DNA from: Chrysogorgia sp. JL179-B06 | Lineage: Eukaryota > Cnidaria > Anthozoa > Scleralcyonacea > Chrysogorgiidae | Assembly: GCA_035772405.1 (NCBI GenBank) | Contig: JAYKKM010000034.1 | Location: 124,001-188,000, forward strand | Direction: 5' to 3' | Length of the DNA: 64,000 nt | Shown here: piece by piece, positions 32,229 through 40,691 of the stretch | Numbering within the stretch: the stretch's first letter is position 1 | How the letters are laid out: every line of letters starts with the position of its first letter | Notes under the pieces: generated by a model | Told to the model about the DNA's origin: nothing | Databases searched by the model: none | Seen by the model: the letters and a program-made list of their open reading frames with translations, nothing else | Position numbers and translations under genes: made by a program

Positions 32229-33722
32229 CTACTTCAAGGTGTATTTGGTTACTAAATAGCCAGAGACTGCTGAGAACCCTAAGATTATCGCTAGCGTTGT
32301 CGTGTCTGACTTACTTGTGGTGGTCTGTGCTATTTGATTGGTGGTGACCACTGTTTTCTTCGCGGCAGGTCCTAGCTTTGAAGGTCCTAGCTTTGAAGGT
32401 CCTAGCTTCGAAGGTCCTAGCTTTGAAGGTCCTAGCTTTGAAGGTCCTAGCTTCGAAGGTCCTAGCTTTGAAGGTCCTAGCTTCGAAGGTGGTGCGACTA
32501 GAGTTTCCAAGTGGAGTCCTGCCGCTTGATGGACTTTCTTGTGCTTCGCTTTTGGCACTCGGTGGTAGTTCAACCCGTCGTTGTACCCAAATGTCATCCC
32601 AGTTTCAGACGAAGTTCTGAGCACGTTATTGTAACCAACGATGGGGTCCTTTAACAAGACCATGCTTCTGGGGATCAGCCAAGTGTTGGGTGTCACAGCT
32701 GTGTCTAGCTTAACTTTGATCTCACTAATCGCTTTGTTCATAAGGTTGATCCAAACACTTGGTGAATATTGAACCACAGCGTTTTCAACGATGTCTCTAA
32801 AGATTTGTTGCGTTTCTCGAGCACTAGCTCTAGTTCCCACGATGCTTTGCTTTGACCTCGCTTGGGCTCCAAGAATGGCGTACATGTAAACTTCAATCGA
32901 TTGGTTTAGTAGTTCTTGTCCTAATGGTGTGAACCCGTCAGAGTGTCTTGGGCAATACCGACGATAATCACCTTGGATGTCCTTGATGTATCTATTGTCA
33001 ACATCAGTCAATGGTACATGGCCTCTCAAAAGTCGCCAGTCAGGGAGGTACAGTCTTAAGATGTTGTTAATGTCAACTTGACTCTTACTCAAACGAAACA
33101 TCACACGACGAATGGTGAAGTATACATGAAACCTCATGAGACTCACGATTTGCTTTGGAACGTCGACTTGATAACTTAAGTTTTGTAGAGACACCCCTGA
33201 GCGGTATGTAGCGATGTACATACCTGCGATCGCTTGATAGTAACTCTCGAGTAGAGTCCAAACTGTGTTAACGTTACCACCAATTGCCTTGTCGTTGTGA
33301 CGTCTTTTGGTGTCAATGAATATTTTCGGTAGATTTGATTTGAAGGAATTATTGTCGTCAACAAAGACGTCAAAATTGTGGGTTGGGTAGTTGAGGACAT
33401 ATGGTGGAAACGTCTCGACTTCTCTGTAGCTCTTGTGGGTCTCCGTCAGTAGTAACTTTGGGACACGCCCATCGCTCGACCATATTCTTGGGAATCTTGG
33501 TGTATTGCTAAGGAATTTCGTAAAGCCCTCGTTCTTCGTGAACTTTGGTGACTTTATGTTTATCATGTCAGAGTACTTTAGACCTGACTTGAAGTAAATG
33601 TCGACGGTCTTGACTGTTTTATTGTCGTCTGCGAGGTTGTACCCAAACTCGAACTTATCTAGTTGCGCATTTGGAAATTCACTAAGAAGAATTAGCTCAC
33701 CTTGCTTTCTTTTTGTTAGCAT
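32229..33722 (-). CDS. Structural-type protein with PSKLG repeats and C-terminal membrane anchor
   Basis: 497 residues. The N-terminal about 420 form an unrecognised mixed domain. Near residues 412-452 there are eight consecutive PSKLG pentapeptides, encoded by an exact 15-bp VNTR (32368-32487). After a Thr-rich linker comes a hydrophobic segment LAIILGFSAVSGYLVTKYTL at the C-terminus. This suggests a large soluble head, a flexible stalk and a membrane or capsid anchor. It is divergent from the minor-capsid gene with only 23 bases between the start codons. Confidence 0.65.
   Translation of the reverse strand: MLTKRKQGELILLSEFPNAQLDKFEFGYNLADDNKTVKTVDIYFKSGLKYSDMINIKSPKFTKNEGFTKFLSNTPRFPRIWSSDGRVPKLLLTETHKSYREVETFPPYVLNYPTHNFDVFVDDNNSFKSNLPKIFIDTKRRHNDKAIGGNVNTVWTLLESYYQAIAGMYIATYRSGVSLQNLSYQVDVPKQIVSLMRFHVYFTIRRVMFRLSKSQVDINNILRLYLPDWRLLRGHVPLTDVDNRYIKDIQGDYRRYCPRHSDGFTPLGQELLNQSIEVYMYAILGAQARSKQSIVGTRASARETQQIFRDIVENAVVQYSPSVWINLMNKAISEIKVKLDTAVTPNTWLIPRSMVLLKDPIVGYNNVLRTSSETGMTFGYNDGLNYHRVPKAKHKKVHQAAGLHLETLVAPPSKLGPSKLGPSKLGPSKLGPSKLGPSKLGPSKLGPSKLGPAAKKTVVTTNQIAQTTTSKSDTTTLAIILGFSAVSGYLVTKYTLK
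32368..32487. repeat. 15-bp VNTR inside the 497-residue gene, eight units
   Basis: Unit GGTCCTAGCTTYGAA, eight copies, differing only at one synonymous T/C position. The unit is a multiple of three, so copy-number change keeps the frame. Confidence 0.97.
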
Positions 33723-33745
33723 CTACATAACACACACTATATTAT
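33723..33745. promoter_or_regulatory. 23-bp divergent promoter with TATA-like core
   Basis: The only sequence between two oppositely oriented start codons is TACATAACACACACTATATT plus a few bases. The TATA-like core ends within a few bases of the plus-strand ATG, so leaders must be very short or transcription starts inside the neighbouring gene. Confidence 0.5.
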
Positions 33746-34408
33746 ATGGTCAGGGTCGTAGTGTTGATTAGAGGTCCAACGGAGACTGTGGATCTACCAG
33801 AAGCACTTTTGACGTTTGGCTCAGATCCTCACTTACTAGTGAAAAAAGCGACCATCTTTTGGGACTACGTTAACGTGGAGACCGGTGTGAATGATGAAAT
33901 AAGTTACAACAGCAACAAACACGTTTTTGAGTCTGGGTACCACACTTTTAAAATGATTGCCGACGAATTGAAAGGATTAGGAGCTATCGAGCTAGTGGCC
34001 AACAAACACAATTCAAAGTGTGCGATAAGAACTGACCAACAATTAGAGCTGTTTAAATTTGGAGAGCTGTTAGGGTTCAACGATAACACAACGGTGAGTA
34101 GTAGTGGTTTGGTCAGCCATAACGTTGTGAACGTTAACAAAGGGTTGAAGTACATACAAGTGGGTTGTAGTATTGTGAACAGACCTGAGAATATTGTTAA
34201 TGGTAGCAAAAGCGAGGTTATCGTTGAGTTACCATTGACCACCACCCAACCACTGAAGAGCTCTGTTCAACAATTTTTCAACATTGAGTCGAAGGTGTCG
34301 ATAAACAAAGGCGCTTTTACGCAGCTGGTGTTTAATGTGGCTGACCAAGATGGTAGTGGTGTCAACGTTGGTGACATATTGTTGGACTTGTATGCGACGC
34401 TTGAGTAG
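33746..34408 (+). CDS. Minor capsid (penton-like) protein, copy 1
   Basis: 220 residues, beta-rich. Blocks shared with the following gene: LLVKKATIFWDYVNVETG, FGELLGFND, NVNKGLKYIQVGC, IESKVSINKGAFTQLVF and a C-terminal DILLDLYATLE. Size and pairing with a major capsid gene, ATPase and integrase fit the single jelly-roll vertex protein of Polintons. The ORF is intact. Confidence 0.7.
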   Translation: MVRVVVLIRGPTETVDLPEALLTFGSDPHLLVKKATIFWDYVNVETGVNDEISYNSNKHVFESGYHTFKMIADELKGLGAIELVANKHNSKCAIRTDQQLELFKFGELLGFNDNTTVSSSGLVSHNVVNVNKGLKYIQVGCSIVNRPENIVNGSKSEVIVELPLTTTQPLKSSVQQFFNIESKVSINKGAFTQLVFNVADQDGSGVNVGDILLDLYATLE

Positions 34409-34427
34409 CTAAACGCGCGCTAATGTA

Positions 34428-35215
34428 ATGAGTCTAAACTATGGGTATGACTCTGGTGGTTACACTGAAAAGCGACGTGTAGACGACAGTCCTCAAAAGT
34501 TGACGGTGCTTATTGAAGGCGTGGAGAAAGTTGTAACTTTTGACTACAGTGTAGTAGCCACACATGATAACCCATACATTATAGTCAAGACAGCCACTGT
34601 GTTTTGGAGCTATGACAATGTGGCGAGTGGTGGTGATATTCAATTCTTCGTTACTTCTACAGGAAAACCAATGCCGAGAGTCGGGCCAATTCGAGTGGGT
34701 GGGGGCTACTACGACTTCGACGCGTTGGTTAGAGCTATACGACACACGCTCAGGACGTTTAATATAGACCTTGTGGTGGAGAAACTGATGACCGCAGGTA
34801 AAAGTAGGATTAAAATTAAGACTGTGGGGGTGAAAAGCTCCGAAATAGAACTTAGGCTGGGTGACATTGGGCTTTTGCTTGGTTTCGCGAAGGACGCAGG
34901 AATTACGGCAGATGGCCAGTGGCATGACAGCCCAAACAAGATTGACATGAACAGAGGTCAAAGTATGTAGAAGTCTCGTGCGATGCTGTTGAGACGGATA
35001 GCAATGTGGGCACTGATGGGAAGCGTAGTAATGTGATCACAACATTGCCAGTGCCCACCGAGCAGTCTCTAGATGGGGGGATACAACGTTATGCGTATGT
35101 TGAGTCCAAGGTGAGAATTAAAAAAGGTGTTTACTCAAGTATGACGTTTCGTGTCAAACCAAACAATGGTGACGCTGACATTGGCGCGGTGCTATTGGAA
35201 CTGTATATTGTGTGA
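34428..35215 (+). pseudogene. Minor capsid (penton-like) protein, copy 2, frame-broken
   Basis: 34428-34970 encodes 180 residues: MSLNYGYDSGG leader, IIVKTATVFWSYDNVASGG, LGDIGLLLGFAKD, then a premature stop. Similarity to copy 1 continues in the next frame from about 34953 to 35215 (RYAYVESKVRIKKGVYSSM, GAVLLELYIV). A single-base loss near 34953 therefore splits the gene. It is a tandem paralogue of 33746-34408, but with a longer N-terminus matching the fibre-like protein. Decay or assembly error are both possible. Confidence 0.75.
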
Positions 35216-35220
35216 GTTAT

Positions 35221-36327
35221 ATGGAACTTGGTGTGGAAACAGAACAAGGGTTGCGAGACATCTATTATAATCCTAAGACAGGGTACAGTGGTGCAGAGAG
35301 GTTGTATCAAAGTGCGTTGGGGGATGGATTGAAAGTAACTAGAAAAACAGTGAAAGAATGGTTGACAGCGCAGGACACTTACACTAGGTACAAACCTATT
35401 GTGAGAAGACATAAGTTCCGTGCGACTTTTGTTGGGTTTCTTGGTGAGGAGCTCCAAATGGACTTAGTGGACATGAGCAAGTATTCAAAACAGAACAAAG
35501 GGCACTATTGGATATTGACGGGCATTGAAATATTGAGTAGATACGCTTTTGGAATTGCAGTTTATAGAAAAGACACTAAGAACATGACTAAGGCTGTTGG
35601 AAAATTGTTGAACAACTTTAAAGATCGGTTTGGAGCCACGCCTAAGTTAGCGCAATTTGATGATGGACTTGAGTTCTACAATGTTGGCGTGAAAAGTTTA
35701 CTGAAAGAACACGGTGTTGAGTATTTCAGCACTAAGAGTGATAAAAAGGCCGCTGTTGTTGAGCGTTTTAATAGAAGCCTGAAGAGCATTATGTGGAAGT
35801 ACTTCTATGCCTATGGAACATACAAATGGATTGACGTTTTGGACCAGTTTGTGAGCAATTACAATAGCAATGTGAACCGAAGCATTATGATGAAGCCGAA
35901 GGATGTTGATAAGTTGAATGAGGGTGAAGTGTGGACCACTTTGTTTGGTCACCAATTTGCAGACAACCCGTTGCCAAAGTTTAGAGTTGGTCAATCGGTG
36001 AGAATTAGTAAGTACAAGAGTGTGTTCACAAAGGGCTATGAAGCCAACTTCACTGAAGAGCTGTTTAAAGTGGTAAAGGTTATTCGCGGTGATCCAAATG
36101 TGTACGAAATTGAGGACGTGAGCGGTGAACAGATTATTGGTAAATTTTATGAACAGGAATTATCGCTGGTCAATAAGAAACGTGGTGGTGACGATGTATA
36201 CAGAGTTGAAAAGGTGTTGAAAAGAAAGAAAGTCAGAGGGAAGAAGATGGCGCTGGTCAAATGGTTGGGTTATGAGAGCAAACATAATTCGTGGATACCA
36301 GAAAGCGATATTCAAAATGTGAGCTAA
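35221..36327 (+). CDS. INT: Retroviral-type integrase with chromodomain (Polinton 1)
   Basis: 368 residues from ATG 35221. N-terminal helix-turn-helix-like region with YYNPKTGYSG and AQDTYTRYKPI. DDE catalytic core: LQMDLVDM (first D), AQFDDGLEFYN (second D) and KAAVVERFNRS (E), with 33 residues between the last two. SH3-like region FRVGQSVRISKYKSVF, then chromodomain YRVEKVLKRKKVRG, LVKWLGYESKHNSWIP at the C-terminus. All catalytic residues are present. It cuts and joins element ends and produces the 6-bp duplication seen here. The chromodomain may steer insertion to marked chromatin. It follows the minor capsid copy with a 5-bp gap. Confidence 0.95.
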   Translation: MELGVETEQGLRDIYYNPKTGYSGAERLYQSALGDGLKVTRKTVKEWLTAQDTYTRYKPIVRRHKFRATFVGFLGEELQMDLVDMSKYSKQNKGHYWILTGIEILSRYAFGIAVYRKDTKNMTKAVGKLLNNFKDRFGATPKLAQFDDGLEFYNVGVKSLLKEHGVEYFSTKSDKKAAVVERFNRSLKSIMWKYFYAYGTYKWIDVLDQFVSNYNSNVNRSIMMKPKDVDKLNEGEVWTTLFGHQFADNPLPKFRVGQSVRISKYKSVFTKGYEANFTEELFKVVKVIRGDPNVYEIEDVSGEQIIGKFYEQELSLVNKKRGGDDVYRVEKVLKRKKVRGKKMALVKWLGYESKHNSWIPESDIQNVS

Positions 36328-36333
36328 TGTAAT

Positions 36334-37740
36334 ATGGCCAAGAGTGGGGAAGGCCCTGACGAGATTGGGATGGAGAACTTTGACGAGTATGAAGGCATGA
36401 GTGATGAGCAATTAGAAAATACGCTCGCCGATATCAAAGATTTTGTTGGAGGCATGTACGGTAAGTACACTGAAGACAACATGCCGGAAAATGTTCGTGT
36501 TAATTACAACAACTATCAAGACCACGTGAAAAAGATAAGAGGCGAGCTAGCTAGAAGGCGAGGTTGGCAAAAAGAGACGTCATTTATTGACACTGATGAT
36601 GGTAAGACGGTGACAATAAGGGGAACCAACACAGAAGTCCCAGCGGTAGAGTTTGTTGAACAGGGGCCATATGGTGACGTCGATGACGTAAGTTTCAGTA
36701 TAGCTTTTGAAGAGGAGGAGGAAATTAAGAGAAGACTGGGTGAGCTAAAAGCGTCCAACAAAGAGCTAGCAGAAAACAACGTGAAAAGAGTCAAGCTAAT
36801 AAATAAGAAAATACGTGAGTTGTATAAAAAAAAACTCGGTCGTGACGACACGTCAAGGGAAATAGTCAACAGGTCGCAGGTTGCGGACTCAGGGGCCATT
36901 CTTTTCAAACCGATAAACAAAGATGGTGAGCGTGGGAGTCCTAAACTAATTCTAAAACATGGGAATAAAGGTTTGGTCTACAGTAAAGACGCTTGTAGTA
37001 AAAATGCGATCGAGCAGTTCAAAAAGTTAGTTAGTCAAATCCCTGAGAATGCAGAAACAACAGTCGCCACAACAGAAGTGATCCCAGATGACCTCCCAGT
37101 AATCGAGACAAGAGTGGGCTATGCCGACATACCTGGTCTATCACCAGACGAGAACCGCGAGCTAAGTGGTGTGGTTAATCCAAGCGATAGTGTGTTGCGT
37201 GAATCAAGAATAGGTGATGATGGTACGCTGCAAATACAAGCGGACCACTTTCAAGAAGTGATAAATAGAACGTCAGACGAACTAGATGGTGAAGACGATG
37301 AAAGCGTCGCCTTTGAATTGAGAGAGCGTGTTGTTGGGCTTGAAGAAGCTCGAGACAGAACTATTGAGCAGCGAGAAATAGAGGAAGTTAGAGAGCAACA
37401 AGAGATCGACATTGACAGGCTCCAGAGATTTAAGGAATGGGCTAAAGAAAATATGGTTGGGTTGAGCGCTGTAGCGATTTCAGTGGCTGGGATTATAACA
37501 ACTATTATTATCGCTGGGAGGTCTGCTGTTATGAGAGGCGCTATGGCTACGAGGTCGTTCGCGCAAGCTGTTAAGAACGCAATCACGAAGATGGGTCCAT
37601 GGGCTGTTGGGTTGGCTAACTTAGTTTATAATATGTTGACGTTGGGTGCAAAGGGTCTCGCTTGGTTGGCTCAAAATCTGTGGGTACTCGCGGTGGTACT
37701 TGCGTGGTTTGCTTATGATTATTACAAGCTAAAACGGTAG
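36334..37740 (+). CDS. Large protein with C-terminal membrane segments
   Basis: 468 residues. N-terminal acidic/helical region (MSDEQLENTLADIKDF), coiled-coil stretches (EEEEEIKRRLGELKASNKEL at about 128; LEEARDRTIEQREIEEVREQ at about 338), then four hydrophobic segments after residue 370: VGLSAVAISVAGIITTIIIAG, WAVGLANLVYNMLTLG, GLAWLAQNLWVLAVVLAWF. Basic residues sit between the hydrophobic segments. A membrane-active or internal membrane virion protein is plausible. No named family recognised. Seven bases after the integrase stop. Confidence 0.65.
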   Translation: MAKSGEGPDEIGMENFDEYEGMSDEQLENTLADIKDFVGGMYGKYTEDNMPENVRVNYNNYQDHVKKIRGELARRRGWQKETSFIDTDDGKTVTIRGTNTEVPAVEFVEQGPYGDVDDVSFSIAFEEEEEIKRRLGELKASNKELAENNVKRVKLINKKIRELYKKKLGRDDTSREIVNRSQVADSGAILFKPINKDGERGSPKLILKHGNKGLVYSKDACSKNAIEQFKKLVSQIPENAETTVATTEVIPDDLPVIETRVGYADIPGLSPDENRELSGVVNPSDSVLRESRIGDDGTLQIQADHFQEVINRTSDELDGEDDESVAFELRERVVGLEEARDRTIEQREIEEVREQQEIDIDRLQRFKEWAKENMVGLSAVAISVAGIITTIIIAGRSAVMRGAMATRSFAQAVKNAITKMGPWAVGLANLVYNMLTLGAKGLAWLAQNLWVLAVVLAWFAYDYYKLKR

Positions 37741-37763
37741 CGATAAAACATATGTAAAGGTAT

Positions 37764-38997
37764 ATGAACATCACGTCGGCAGAGTTGAGCCCTGGTTTTA
37801 GACGAGCGACCATGGGTGTCATAAAAGGGGTGAGAACGCAGCATGTGATCACGTTGAACCCTAATAAAGTCAGTCCTGGTGACTGACTTTGATATACCAA
37901 AGCTCAAGGTTAGTAGCTGTTTGGTGCCTGGATCGTTGGGTCTAGTGTTCGACTTTAAGAATGCAAACGCTAAAAGCTGGTTCTTGAACAATGTGAGCAA
38001 GTTGTTGGTTGAGAAACTTGTTGTGAGACTAGCTGGGGAAACTGTGTACGACAACAATGGGGAAAATTACACTGGTGTCTATCGCGACCTTTGGGAGAGT
38101 GCTACTGCGCGAGACCAAATGATTGACTATGGTGTTGGTGGTGAGAACTTGAGAAAGCTAATTTCTAAGGATGACAGTGGTGCGACGAGTGGGAATGTCA
38201 CTAAAGTTAGCGACGCGTTAATGTTTGGTGTGATTGGCACGAAACAGCGGATTAAGCTCGGCAAGATCATGAACGACCACGGGTTGTACGCTCCTTTTAG
38301 CATGAACAACAACTTGCAGTATGTGATCACACTTCCGAAGGCCACAGACATCATGGTGGCGCAATCCGGTAGCGCTGTGGGTGGGTACACTCTGGAGAAC
38401 CTCGAGCTTGAGTATGAAACGATTGATAACCAGGAGCTCGCTGACGAAATAGCGTCGGGCTATGCAAGTGGTCGTAGTTTGTCATATGAGCATGTTACAT
38501 TGATGAAAACCACTGAATGGGACAAAGGCACGACCATTGTGAATGAAAACATTAATCTTCCGAGAAAAAGCATGAAGGCAATCGTGTTGCTATTCACGAA
38601 TAAGGTGCGAGCAGACAGTGAGGAGTTTCTCTACCCAAATATTGAGAGCGTTAGAGTCACGATTGAAGGTGTGCCAAATAGCGTGTACTCACAAGGCATT
38701 CCAAAGTCGAAGTTCTATGCAGAAGCGAAACGAATGTTTGGGTTGGGTGAAGAACATGCTCAGTTCATGACCATACAGAAGTTCTATAAAGATGGTTTTG
38801 CGTTGGTCATCGACTTGAGGAGCGTCCAAGATAATCGCAATGTCGCCACTGGCAAGAACATTGTAAACACACAATCCGGTGTGCTTCTTGAGATCACTAA
38901 GAAAGCGACGACTGCAAATGTTATGTGCAGGGTGTTTGTGGTAAGCGATGGGTTGGTCAACTTTATGAACAATGGGTTGCAATCAATCCAGTATTAA
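37764..38997 (+). pseudogene. Major-capsid-like protein of Polinton 1, frame change near the N-terminus
   Basis: 37879-38997 is open for 372 residues but starts without ATG. A short ORF (37764-37885, 40 codons, MNITSAELSPGF start, NPNKVSPGD end) lies just upstream in another frame and has the look of the missing N-terminus, with an SPGxxG-like element. Body blocks: LVFDFKNANAKSWFLNN, GETVYDNNGENYTGVYRD, IKLGKIMNDHGLYAPFSMNN, INLPRKSMKAIVLLFTNK. Size (about 410 residues if continuous) and position before the ATPase fit the double jelly-roll capsid protein. The break near 37880 may be a mutation or an assembly indel. Confidence 0.7.
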
Positions 38998-39012
38998 ATC
39001 AAACGTGAGTTA

Positions 39013-39612
39013 ATGGAGACTCCGTTTAATATGTTAATCGTTGGTATGACAGCTTGTGGTAAGACGCATTATTTGCTGGAAACATTGGAATCTGAGTACT
39101 TTAGTAAATTTGACTACATTGTGTTGATTTGTCCTACTTTCGAGTGGAACAAAGCGTACCAAGATTGGAAATATGTGCGCGACCCCGACGTGTTAGCGAT
39201 AGACTGCGCGCAAGACAGTGTCGACGCTGTTCTCAAGTGTGTAACAAATGTTTTTAAAGGCACTAACACTCTGATTGTGTTGGACGACTGTGCAAGTGGG
39301 CAGGACGTCAAGAATAGGACTAGTCAATTAGTCAACTTAGCTTTTAGTGCGCGACATTTTATGTTGAGCGTTATTGTCATCACACAACAACTGACGTCGA
39401 TCGCAAAACCGTATAGAGAAAACATTAGTAAGCTCATTTGCTTTTACTGTCCGAGCAGAAGTGATATGAAGGTTGTTATTGACGATTACCTTGGAAACAT
39501 TAGCAGAGAAAAATCGTCGGCGATTGTGACCGCATTAAAAAATAATAAGTACGCTAGACTCGAAATCTCACTGCGCTATCCGTACAGTCACGAAGTTGTT
39601 ATTCCGCAATAA
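39013..39612 (+). CDS. ATP: Genome-packaging ATPase (A32/FtsK-HerA type), Polinton 1
   Basis: 199 residues. Walker A LIVGMTACGKTHYL (about residues 8-21), Walker B NTLIVLDDCASG (about 94), sensor VIVITQQL (about 119) and an arginine-containing C-terminal region. Length is typical of Polinton ATPases. It would pump DNA into capsids. ATG 39013 overlaps a TTAATGG context 15 bases after the capsid stop. Intact. Confidence 0.9.
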   Translation: METPFNMLIVGMTACGKTHYLLETLESEYFSKFDYIVLICPTFEWNKAYQDWKYVRDPDVLAIDCAQDSVDAVLKCVTNVFKGTNTLIVLDDCASGQDVKNRTSQLVNLAFSARHFMLSVIVITQQLTSIAKPYRENISKLICFYCPSRSDMKVVIDDYLGNISREKSSAIVTALKNNKYARLEISLRYPYSHEVVIPQ

Positions 39613-39615
39613 AAT

Positions 39616-40134
39616 ATGGGTATAAGTAATAGCGTGATGGTGAAACGCAAAAGTGAAGAAAATCCCACGATTGAGGAATTAGTCGAGGATACTCAAGCCG
39701 CTAGTGCCTCGACTGTGGAAGACGACATTGACGTTAGGAGAGCCGAACTTATTAGACTGTCTGGCGATGGTGTGGTAAGCCAATCTGAAGCGTATATTAA
39801 AAAAGCGTCCGCAAAGGTTATCGACAAGATATGGCGTCAATATGAGTTGAAGAGAATGGAAATCGCAAACGCTTTTCTCACCGACTTGCTAATCAGCAAA
39901 TTCGCTAGCTTACTGGATGGGTTGAACGCTATTGAGAACCCTGACGAACTAAATGATGAGTTGCAAAAAGATCCGTTACTAAAGAAAGACGTTGAGAGCA
40001 TTGTCGCGATTGTGACGCCGTACGTGCCTTTCTTGGGCTTGTTGTCGGGAGGAATCACAACGTCAAAATATGTGTACGATCACCATTTTAGAAAAGAGGC
40101 GACAAACGCTGAAATTAGTGAACAAACGGACTAA
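39616..40134 (+). CDS. Myristoylation-motif protein spanning the right TIR boundary
   Basis: 172 residues. MGISNSVMVKRK starts with Gly2/Ser6, fitting N-myristoylation. Acidic N-terminal region, a helical middle (KRMEIANAFLTDLLISKFAS), then a hydrophobic Gly-rich segment IVTPYVPFLGLLSGGITTSK near the C-terminus. The last about 90 residues are within the TIR, so the left TIR keeps a headless copy. It starts three bases after the ATPase stop. Function unknown. Confidence 0.7.
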   Translation: MGISNSVMVKRKSEENPTIEELVEDTQAASASTVEDDIDVRRAELIRLSGDGVVSQSEAYIKKASAKVIDKIWRQYELKRMEIANAFLTDLLISKFASLLDGLNAIENPDELNDELQKDPLLKKDVESIVAIVTPYVPFLGLLSGGITTSKYVYDHHFRKEATNAEISEQTD

Positions 40135-40691
40135 TCTATTATTAACAGGTGGCAATAACCTAATTTGCATAACAGGTGGCAATTTTATCACGCGTGAGAC
40201 ACTTTTACGATACATAAATTTGTGAAAATATTAAAACGACTATTTTTAAATGTGATTTGACAAATTTGTGAAAATGTGATTTGACAAAAATGTGAAAATA
40301 TTGAAACGGCGCTCTCTATTTTTTAAATATGATTTGACAAATTTGTGAAAATGTTGAGACGACTATTTTTTAAACGCGATTCGACAAATTTGTGAAAATG
40401 TTGAAACGACTATTTTTTTAAATATGGCTAAAGTAGCGTAAAGTTTAGCGAAAGTTGTGATTTTTTTAATATTCGGCATCAACTGAGTAGAAAACGTGGG
40501 AGGGGTGTTTAGATTGACTAACGATTACCATAATAGCACAGAGAGTGAGGCTGTGAGCTCACCAACGTCGATTATAAAACGTGAGTACCAAAACATTGCC
40601 GAATTGTGGCTCGACACAAATTTGGTGATGTTTTGGCGTTTATATTACGGTTGGCGTTGACTGGGCCCGCAGCCCCACTTACTATACTACT
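39862..40691 (-). repeat. Polinton 1 right TIR (830 bp)
   Basis: Inverse of 22332-23161. Contains the 3' part of the 39616-40134 gene and the iteron-like repeats at 40208-40416. Ends at CTATACTACT followed by GAGGAT. Confidence 0.95.

Larger units (their letters stand above)
22332..40691. mobile_element. Polinton 1 (Maverick, virus-like), 18.36 kb
   Basis: Termini AGTAGTATAGTAAGTGGGG and its exact inverse, 830-bp TIRs and a 6-bp duplication are the hallmarks of Polinton/Maverick elements. Gene content: protein-primed DNA polymerase B, chromodomain integrase, packaging ATPase, major- and minor-capsid-like genes, thymidine kinase, a BRO-N nuclease-like protein, a fibre-like protein and several membrane proteins. 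No adenain-like protease was recognised. Most genes are open; the second minor capsid and major capsid genes have frame breaks. It lies within a minisatellite in an intron of the aminopeptidase-like gene. Confidence 0.95.
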
